Positions 24,835-32,750 of a stretch of DNA of 64,000 nt are shown here, in pieces (position 1 is the stretch's first letter; every line of letters starts with the position of its first letter). The notes below the pieces were generated by a model that worked only from the letters and a program-made list of their open reading frames with translations, did no database searches and was not told where the DNA came from. The translations under genes were made by a program, and so were the position numbers. The DNA is from Silene conica (taxonomy: Eukaryota > Streptophyta > Magnoliopsida > Caryophyllales > Caryophyllaceae): positions 74,947,460-75,011,459 of the forward strand of contig CM055317.2 in the NCBI GenBank assembly GCA_029255685.2. The letters run 5' to 3'.

Positions 24835-25547
24835 TGCATCCATGAGATCCCGTATCTCTGTATCTTTGAGGTTTGAACCGTATCTTTTTAGACCAGCTTT
24901 AAGTTCCTCAAATGTTATTGCACCACTGTTATCAGTATCCATTGACTGAAACATTTCTCTCAATCCAGCAATTTTTTCCTCTGACAAGCTTTCAGCTATT
25001 GCCTGTAAAAAATAGACAAAGAACGGAAGGTTAACTTCATTTTCCCTCATATTTTTCTCTAAGTAATTCTCTATATACAATTGTGATGAATATTTCAACT
25101 GAAAACAAATCAGAAATGATTAACGAACAAAGTATTACTCTAAAAGACTATCAACGATGTCCCGAACACAACGAAATGAAGCCTCGGGAATTAATAACAT
25201 ATTGCATCTCCAAAAGTTTCAATAAAAATAGGAAGTCAAATTTATACAAAGATATACCCTCAAAGCCATCTTTTTGAGCTTATTCATAGCAGAGAAGTGT
25301 TTGAGACGAGAAAGAACAGCAGGGTCCAGTGCCCTGTCTGGTGCAACTCCACTTTCGCAAATCCAAGGATGACCTAAACATAGTAATTGACATTTGTTAG
25401 AGCAACAACCCACAAAACATTAACGGAAAAGAAAAGTCCACACACAACAAAGCCTTTTAATTGAACACATAAACCAACAAAGCGTACAACTTACATAGCA
25501 CTTGATGGGCAGTTAACCGTTCAGAGGGTTGCAAACATAGCATCTTT
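24835..25547 (-). pseudogene. CDPK gene fragment in CACTA D
   Basis: Three minus-strand exons of a calcium-dependent protein kinase. About 25547-25495 reads MLCLQPSERLTAHQVL. 25373-25258 reads [20 protein letters not shown] then [18 protein letters not shown] (end of kinase domain plus autoinhibitory junction). 25002-24835 reads [20 protein letters not shown] and [20 protein letters not shown] (first EF-hand, with loop [12 protein letters not shown] intact). GT-AG borders are preserved. The kinase catalytic core and EF-hands 2-4 are missing. In CDPKs the middle block usually begins VIAES; here it is AIAES. It is a captured genomic fragment, not a functional kinase. Confidence 0.9.
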
Positions 25548-25639
25548 CAAATAAACATAACCTTAAATAAAATCAAACAAAAATTATAGAAGATTGAAAC
25601 TAATAATTTGATTCGAAAATACCATAGTCGATTGGTGAA

Positions 25640-25837
25640 AGCGAAAGTGAGCAGTGGTGTCTTGAATGGCAGATCGTGGAGTGCGATAGACGGTAGTGAG
25701 AGGTGGCTAGCGCCTTGGTCGACGCGGTGAAGGCGTGAGACTGTGAGGGATGAGGGACAGCGTGAGAAATAATAATCAAAGATAGCTAGGGTTTGGATTT
25801 GATAGGGATGACTGAGTTAGGGTTTTCTATTGAAATA
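25640..25837 (-). other. 5'UTR/promoter-like segment in CACTA D
   Basis: On the minus strand this runs from AACCCTAACTC-type sequence through a C-rich, purine-poor leader to an ATG followed by GTATTT. This is typical of plant 5'UTRs. It precedes the captured CDPK, hydrolase and HSP70 fragments on the same strand and could drive a chimeric transcript. Source gene unknown. Confidence 0.4.
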
Positions 25838-26001
25838 TTATTTGCTGCGTTTTGACATAAACGCCTCATATGTTATAGTTGTTGCGTTTTGACATAAAAC
25901 TCCTCAAATAAGTTGTGTACTTTTGAAAAAAATAAATAAATTCATTTTCTATTTGCTGCTGTTTGCCAAAAACGCCTCAAATAGATAGCCGCAAATAGAT
26001 G
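25838..26001. repeat. Right subterminal repeats of CACTA D
   Basis: TTGCTGCGTTTTGACATAAA and AACGCCTCAAATAG motifs related to those at 12872-13115 but more diverged. Confidence 0.8.
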
Positions 26002-26546
26002 TTTTTCTACTAGTGCAAGTAAAGGAATCATATTCAAGAAACAAGCTGACTATCAATTGCAAGGGTATTGTGACTCGGACTACGCATCTTGTCCGATTAC
26101 AAGAAGATCACTGTTGAGTGGATATTTCGTTTCAATTGGCGGGTCACCAATATCTTGGAGGGCAAAAAAACAGGTAACGGTGGCCAAGTCGACCGCGGAG
26201 GCGGAATACAGGGCAATGGGAGGTGTGACCAGCGAGCTCATATGGATAAAGTCATTTCTAGCTTCATGGGGTGTTTTTCACACAAAGCCGATGAAAATAT
26301 ACTGTGATAATCAAGCGGCAATTCATATCGCCAAAAATCTGGTATTCCATGATAGAACGAAACACATTGAGATAGATTGTCATTTTGTGAGACAACATTT
26401 GATTGCAAACACTATAAGCACGTCTCATGTTCGTAGTAAAGAGCAAATAGTGAATTTGTTCACCAAGGCGCTCGGGGGAGAAAGTTTCGATCACTTACAG
26501 TACAAGTTGGGACTCGGCTTACCGAGTGCTCCAACTTGAGGGGGAG

Positions 26547-26776
26547 TGTTAAATTAAGGAAACAGAATATGCGAGATATGTGAGATATTCCGAGTTTATT
26601 CTGCGTAATCATCATATTGTTTCATATATGTAAATTATATATTTAGTTGACATATTATTAGCTACAAAATATGGAGAGTCAAAGATTTAGTTAACTGTAT
26701 CAAGTATATATGCATTCTACATTACGTTGATTCAATAAGAAGAATATTGAGTTTTTCCAAATTCTGGGTTTTCACA
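26547..26776 (+). repeat. 3' LTR of copia A
   Basis: 230 bp, preceded by the purine tract GAGGGGGAG (26538-26546). Differs from 401-626 at about five bases and two small indels. Confidence 0.95.
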
Positions 26777-26780
26777 AAAT

Positions 26781-26858
26781 GAAGCGGAGCGGGTTGAGGA
26801 GGAGAAGTCGGTTGAGGAGGCAGAGCGGGTGATTGAGGAGGTGGGGAATAATGTGGAG
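26781..26858 (+). CDS. Right part of the host exon split by copia A
   Basis: Continues the frame of 179-400 without phase change: EAERVEEEKSVEEAERVIEE then VGNNVEV, a glutamate-rich probable coiled coil. It ends GAG followed by GTAAGT at 26859, a consensus 5' splice site on a codon boundary. Removing A and one copy of the target duplication restores one exon of about 300 nt. No family recognised. Confidence 0.55.
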
Positions 26859-27299
26859 GTAAGTAGTAAATGAAAGAGGGACCGTCTAATATAATTAAAA
26901 CCGTCATCAAAATAGATTTGCTAAAACGATATTTAATTTCTACTATAAATCATTTGGATGTAGAAGGGCAAAATAGAAATAAAATAAAAAGTAAGGGGCG
27001 TAACAAGTAAAACAGGGGCGTCTTATTTACAAATATTTATAAGCTTTGATCATAAAACATCACATCATATATTTTTTTGACGTTTTATTTACTCGCGTCT
27101 AAGGCAACTTTTCTATCTTTTGAATTTGTTTTCCCGAAAATAGTTGTTATATTAGTACAAGAATGAAAAAAATTAGTTTTATAGATATCTTTCTTCAAAA
27201 AGTGATGTTTTTATTAAATATTTTAAACTCTTAATATATGTAAAAAACTAAAAATAATATTTCTTTCTTAAATATAACAAACTTTATTACTTAATTTAA
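26859..27299 (+). other. Intron or intergenic DNA
   Basis: AT-rich sequence after the GTAAGT donor. No further exon or element terminus recognised before the Helitron end at 27300. Confidence 0.4.
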
Positions 27300-27951
27300 C
27301 TAGTTTTAATACCCGTGAAATTCACGAGATCTGATATATTGTCAAACTTGTGATATTATACAATCGCGAATTTGCAACCACGTCGTTGAACCTTGATGAG
27401 AAAAGGCTATAGTAAGAAAAAAAAATTAATCAAATAAATATATGGATATATTGGCATAATATATAGTCAAAATATATTGTGCACAATTTACTAAATTTTT
27501 GTTACAGATAATTTATATTTTGCCACGATTATTGTTATATTTTTTGTTATCACAATTATTGTCATTATTATTGTTGTTTTCATTTTTTTGTTATGTAATT
27601 AATTCAACCTAAACGAAATTTGTCAAAATAAAAATATTTAAATTTTTATTTGTAAATTATAATTCAAAGTACTTTGAATAATTAACATTGTTTTGAAAAA
27701 TTAAGGTAAAAATTATAATTTGTGTTTAACTTTATTAGATATTTTAGTTTACTTTTAAATTTATTTATTTTATTTAATTCTCTTACCAAATAAAAAACAA
27801 ATTGTAATGTTTATTGTACCTTTTGTGTTTAATGTTATGATTTAAAGCTTTTTTTAGACTAATAAAGAACTATTTAATAGCAATTACTGTTAGAATAATT
27901 AATTGTTAAATAATAAATGTGCAGTTATGGTATAGTAATTTTAGAAGCTCA

Positions 27952-28015
27952 ACGCAATTTTTTAAAAATCTGGTGTAGTATTTGCTACACCAAGCATACA
28001 GATGGGCCTGGCCCT
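27952..28015 (+). repeat. Left arm of a 65-bp inverted pair
   Basis: Contains CTCAACGCAAT, TACTACACC/GGTGTAGTA-like palindrome and ends GGGCCTGGCCCTAA. Its reverse complement matches 28673-28740 at most positions. The arms flank 28016-28672. They could be long terminal inverted repeats of one element or the ends of two related hAT-like elements (GGGGCGGGCC-type ends). Confidence 0.6.
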
Positions 28016-28029
28016 AACATAAGTATGAT

Positions 28030-28668
28030 GGTTGTGTGATGGAGATTCGTGGTAATTGTTTGGCAATCGAACTTTATTACTATGATATTCGCATTACTAG
28101 CAATCCAATGATCACGTTCCACCCTTGGCAAACCTTATATTTCAACTTACTCACGACAATGGACTAGTTATAACCATAACAATTAAGTATCAAAGATCGA
28201 ATGTATATTTTGTGGCTTGTCGATGTGGAAGAGGCGATCCGGAACCAATAAATCAAAACAACGCTCCGTGGCAAGTACGTAGGTCAGTTATTTCATGATG
28301 AGCTCGACATACCCAACTCAGTAGGAGGAAACTTTGCAGGGATTTATGACGAAAACGATAGCGATGGGAACCGACATTTAGGGATCCCCGAGTTGGGTGT
28401 TTTAACTGTTAGACAAGTCGTTATTAACATGTAGTTTGTCAACCAAGTTGAAACAATCTTCCGCACCCTCTGTGTGCATATGGCGGAACCAGTGAGATAC
28501 CAAATTGTGGCTGGTCAGTTTAGGGATATGATTAGAGCCACTGTTTAAGATCAAGTTGAGTTTACTGATATGATGGAATTGTTTATCAAGAATTGGCAAG
28601 TTGTGTCGACTGTCATACGAGACCACTACGACTATAACATTGTATACATGATTCCAAAAGAAGGCTTT
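28030..28668 (+). pseudogene. Ribosome-inactivating-protein-like gene relic (fossil)
   Basis: Decayed coding DNA whose spaced fragments resemble the RIP N-glycosidase fold in order: an N-terminal strand region, a middle segment, the Glu/Arg helix region and a later Trp-containing helix. It is clearly broken, with several interruptions, and old. It lies between the two inverted arms and inside probable Helitron X, so it may be carried DNA. The family call is by eye and tentative. Confidence 0.35.
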
Positions 28669-28672
28669 GATC

Positions 28673-28740
28673 AGGGGCGGGCCTATGTGTATGCTTGGTG
28701 TAGCAAATGCTACACGAAATTTAAAAATATTGCGTTGAGA
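28673..28740 (-). repeat. Right arm of the 65-bp inverted pair
   Basis: Starts CAGGGGCGGGCC at about 28672, contains the perfect palindrome GTGTAGCAAATGCTACAC and ends ATTGCGTTGAG. Inverted match to 27952-28015. Confidence 0.6.
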
Positions 28741-28934
28741 TTGACTTTTATTCTTCCTCTTATCATTTCAACGGAGACCGATGAAAAATCAAACAAATGA
28801 AAATGGAGTAATATCATAAAAAAAGGAGACACGACAATTTTTTTTGCTAGAAATATCTAATCAACGTATCCCCTTTTATACATAAAATTAGTTGTAATTT
28901 CATAATTGCAAAATATGAAAAAATTTGTACCATT

Positions 28935-29473
28935 TTTTTTTTTTTTGGTAATCAAGACGTGGGCAAGAACCCAGAAACACACAGAACAACTAACGAACAA
29001 ACGAAAGACGAACGAAAACGAACGAAAACGAAACAAAAACGAACAAAAACAAAAGCAACTACGAACTACTACAGGCTATCGGAGCAAAAAGCAGCCACTT
29101 CTACGTTGCTCCATTAGCTGGGACTAGACGAGGCCAGGCCACACCCCGGGCATCAGAATCAATAAGTCGTCTAAGAGGAATAGGTGTCTGATCCGGTTCG
29201 AAAATTAGGAGATTAGCCTCTTGTTCTACTCCAAGATTCGCTAGCCAATCTGCACAAGAATTCGCCTCACGATAAATATGAGTCATATCCGCCTGCCACT
29301 CCGTGTCATAGTAGAAGGCTCTACATAGTTGGATAAGGTGGGAATGTGCATTAGGTAGTAAATCCGTCCCTAAGTTCTTAATGAACCCCTCGATCACCTT
29401 CGAGTCCGTTTGGATACAGATACGCGGATATCCCATTTCTATAGCAATCAAAAGGCCTCTTCGAAGGGCAATC
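28935..29473 (-). mobile_element. 5'-truncated LINE
   Basis: Non-LTR retrotransposon end, minus strand. A 16-bp target duplication (28919-28934 and 29474-29489, AAAAATTTGTACCATT) flanks it. On the minus strand it begins inside the RNase H domain and reads IALRRGLLIAIEMGYPRICI, QTDSKVIEGFI and HIYREANSCADWLANLG (catalytic-Asp and RE-N-AD motifs of plant LINE RNase H), stopping at 29101. A short 3'UTR and an A-tail (T-run 28933-28946 on the plus strand) follow. Only about 540 bp of a multi-kb element is present, the usual result of incomplete target-primed reverse transcription. Confidence 0.92.
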
Positions 29474-31497
29474 AAAAATTTGTACCATTAAAGAAGTATA
29501 AATATTATGATTATGAGGTGGAATAATAATGTAAAGAGATGAATGTTTACATAAGAATAGTTGAATTTTCATAATTTAAAAACATGAAAAGTTTTGAATT
29601 AAAAATGTATAAATATCGTGATTATGAGATGTAATAATGTTAACTAGAGAGATGAATGTTTAAATAAGACGAGGATTAACATACTACTACTTTGTCTTTT
29701 CGTATTCTATTTTTATTTTGTTTTTTGTTTTTTACAAACTTTTTTAGTACCCATGTAATTGTATTAATTTTTTGCCTACCGTGTAATTGTATTATTCCGC
29801 CACGTGTCATTCTATTAGCTACTCAATCTAGGATTTTTATGTTATTACTAGTTTTGTATTCCGTGAAAATCACGGGATTTTTAGACTTTTTTATGTTTAT
29901 ATTTTACTATTATGATTATTCTGCTTGATCTGAATAAAAAAAAACGTAGTTACCCATTCATGTACGAATGTCATGTATTTTTTTCATTATTTTTCTTTAG
30001 CACGCCCTTTGCCTAGAGAAAAACTCTTTCATTTTCTCTTTCACCACATGATTTTTTTAATTCATCATTAAAAAAAATTATGTTTTTTTGTTATTGCAAT
30101 GTAATTCCGTTATTCTCATATAACCTTTGTACCTCGATGATCGTTTTTACTGGACATTTTAAATAATATTTTTCCTAGTTTAAAACTTTATTAAAATGAT
30201 ATTATAAAAGTAGTAAATAGTATTAACCTTAGTTAATTGATTATATTTTTAAGTATAAATATAATAACAATATGTTTAAGAATTAAAATAATCTAACTCA
30301 ATTTCTCTTAAATAAAACATTAATAATCCTGCAATGTTTGATCAAATAAAACATAATATAAATAAGGGTACAATAGATAAAAACAACATCGATAATCATG
30401 TGATATTCTCTCATTAAAAATTTAAAATTACAAATTATACGATATGTTCCTCGTTGGTACTCAAAGTACAAGAAAAATATATTGTTTTAAACGACTTCAT
30501 AAAAAAATCCTTATACTATAAAAGGAATAACGTTTAAAGCTTTTTTATTGGGTCCCTAATATTTAGGAGTAAAAGACTTTTTATTTGTTATAAACCCCAC
30601 GTTCGTTTTTTGTTATTTGTTTTCTCTTTCATCCCATGTTTATAATTTGAATCTTTTTATGTTAACATGTTTTAATTTACATCTAATCATATACAAAAAC
30701 ATATTATATGTATAAAAAGGGAAAATTTGCATACTTATTCACAAAATAAAAAATTAAAGTACAAATGTAAAACCCCTCGCGAAAGCGGAAATATAAACAT
30801 ACAAAAGTACTAAAAATGCAGCGGAATTAAAACTTTTAAAGTAAACAACATGCGAGAAGTCTTAAACTGAAACGGAAACTGAAACTGAAATAAAACAAAA
30901 ATAGATAAGTAACAGTTCTAAGTATCAAAAACAAATATGTACATCAGCCTGGGATGGAACATCCCTACAGGCACCCAAAACAAATGTATCAAAAGTCTAA
31001 GAGTCTAGCTAGGCGATATAAAGGTAAGTCATATGATGACAACATGATCATCACTCGCTAGCCCTCTCGTAACCCTGCTCCAACCTGCATGTACCTACAT
31101 ACATGAAAACATGTACGCCACAATCAGTGGGGAGTGACTAGAGTTCTCCTAGCCACCTTTTGTGACAACACGTAACACATAAAACAATACAGAATACTCC
31201 AACATATATCAACATGTGAAGCATAAACATCTCATCAACTAATCTCATACTATCATGCAAACTCTAGTGCACGGCTCTCAACCAACTTCATAAACCGTTA
31301 GGAAGGAGAGCCGGTTTCCCTACTGGTTACCCAGTCGGGGGGTCTTTCAATCCAACTATTTATGAAACCGATAAAAGAGTCATCCAATGCCTTGGATGAA
31401 CAGATTACAACTCAAACAATATATTCATAAACTTCAACATGCATATCTGACACTGTACCAAACTCTAAGGCAAGCAGATATAACATCAAATAAAGAG

Positions 31498-32075
31498 GTT
31501 CATCGGTCAACTTAAGACATAACCTAATTACCAAACATTCAGCAAGTATAAAGGTTCAGAGGCGACATCTTAACGCATAACCTAGATTCTAAGTTCACAA
31601 TATCAAGCAAGGACTCAGAGGCGAAAACTCAACGCATGGACCGGCTATCACAGAACACTAGACTCAGAGGCGAAAACTCAACGCATGGACTAGCATTCAA
31701 TTCACTATCACAAGTAAGGAACTCAGAGGCGAAAACTCAACGCATGTTCCCCTACTACATCACAAGGTACTAAAATCAGAGGCGAAAACTCAACGCATGT
31801 TCTAGCACCAAACACCTGCACTCCGGGTAAGGTATGACAACCTGACTGCCCCGTCGTGCAGTTGCTCTACTCGTCAGACTCAGAGGCCAGCTTAAGGCAT
31901 GTCCTGACGCGATCACACATACATGTCTGGACTCAGAGGCGAAAACTCAACACATGTCCCAGACACGACAAACAGACATATATTGAACTCAGAGGCGAAA
32001 ACTCAACGCATGTTCCCATACACGACAAACAACCTACGTATTAAGTTCAGAGGCCAGCTTAAGGCATAACTTAAT
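31498..32075. repeat. Dispersed 22-bp repeat array in the solo LTR
   Basis: About nine copies of CAGAGGCGAAAACTCAACGC-like units followed by ATG, spaced 50-60 bp (for example near 31617, 31667, 31722, 31777, 31934, 31988), with a variant ending CCAGCTTAAGGCAT at about 31880 and 32047. Linkers differ and each unit is followed by a different short tail. Confidence 0.85.
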
Positions 32076-32370
32076 ACGCATCAAAACAATATCATCCAAG
32101 TCTATGAACTATTTTATAGTTCTACCTTTCAACTTCTAATCAACACTTAATTGACCCCGGGAACTAAGATGAGGGAGAGCCGGTTTCCCTTTCGGTTACC
32201 CGACCGGGGGGTCTCTATCCTTACTCCATTCCCGAACCCAATATAATGTTTCCCATCCTCCGGGGACCTCAAATACATATCACGGGTACACAAAACAAGT
32301 TTCAATCAAAACCGATTAACCGTTTGAAAGTTACTAACGAATTACAATTTGAAAACATGCTACAGGGATC

Positions 32371-32750
32371 CCCAGCCGGTCGGCCGGCTGGTAATCCCTC
32401 TCAGCCTCCTTTTCTTAAAACAAAACAATGCAAAGAGACTCCCAGCCGGTCGGCAGCCAGCCGGTCGGCCGGCTGGGAACTCAGCTTCCCTATATTCCAA
32501 CTCACGCAATTAAACTAGGACGCACTCCCAGCCGGCTGGCAGGCGGCCGGTCTGCCGGCTGGGCACTACTCTTACATTCTCAAAAATACACAAACACAGC
32601 ACAACGCACTCCCAGCCGGCTGGCAGGCGGCCGGTCTGCCGGCTGGGAGACCTATCTCCTATGAGTCTCAATGTTACGCATAAATCACAAAAACCTCAAG
32701 AAGTACTCTCAGCCGGTCGACCGGCGGCCGGTCGGTCGACCGGCTCAGAG
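32371..32750. repeat. Five GC-rich palindromic repeats in the solo LTR
   Basis: Blocks at about 32373, 32440, 32527, 32610 and 32708 built from AGCCGG, GGCCGG and CCGGCT, each able to fold into a strong hairpin (for example CCCAGCCGGCTGG ... GCCGGCTGGG). They are 70-85 bp apart in otherwise AT-rich DNA. Confidence 0.85.

Larger units (their letters stand above)
12858..26015 (-). mobile_element. CACTA (En/Spm) transposon D carrying host gene fragments
   Basis: DNA transposon inserted in the RT/RNase H region of copia A. The termini are a perfect 14-bp inverted repeat CACTAGTAGAAAAA (12858-12871 and complement 26002-26015), with a 3-bp target duplication CAA (12855-12857, 26016-26018), both diagnostic of CACTA elements. 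Subterminal regions carry inverted GGCGTTTTT/AACGCC repeats. No transposase (TnpA/TnpD-like) is visible, so it is non-autonomous. Without copia C it is about 4.5 kb. Its interior holds fragments of CDPK, CGI-58-like hydrolase and HSP70 genes, all on the minus strand with introns retained, after a 5'UTR-like stretch. It is therefore a transduplication ('Pack-CACTA') element. Confidence 0.93.
401..26776 (+). mobile_element. Copia element A (old outer element, broken, split twice)
   Basis: Ty1/copia retroelement, plus strand, in three pieces: 401-1966, 11061-12857 and 26019-26776. Parts are a 5' LTR (401-626), a primer-binding site starting TGGTATC, protease and integrase regions in the first piece, integrase end and reverse transcriptase in the second, and RNase H, a purine tract and the 3' LTR in the third. 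Flanking bases give a short target duplication ((A)AAAT at 396-400 and 26777-26780). The LTRs differ at about five bases plus small indels, roughly 2%, making it the oldest of the stack. It is broken with several lesions and, apart from its two insertions, is shorter (about 4.1 kb) than its relative E. It belongs to the same lineage as E. Confidence 0.95.
27300..29847 (-). mobile_element. Helitron X (probable, minus strand)
   Basis: A Helitron-type 3' end lies at the left edge: on the minus strand a CGTGAA/TTCACG hairpin, about ten bases, CTAG, then T (27299-27326). The right part (about 28850-29847) resembles the 5' portion of the neighbouring Helitron Y (35160-35453), including a CACGTGTC...TCAATCTAG block. 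The extreme 5' bases appear displaced by Y at 29848. It contains a LINE insertion and a decayed toxin-gene relic. The pairing of the two ends is inferred. Confidence 0.35.

Noticed and set aside
31498-32075. CRISPR-like spacing of a 22-bp repeat
   Set aside because: Plant nuclear context inside a solo LTR, uneven spacing, no cas genes; a minisatellite.
32246-32664. Open frames through the GC-rich palindromes
   Set aside because: They lie in the solo LTR and reflect repeat composition.
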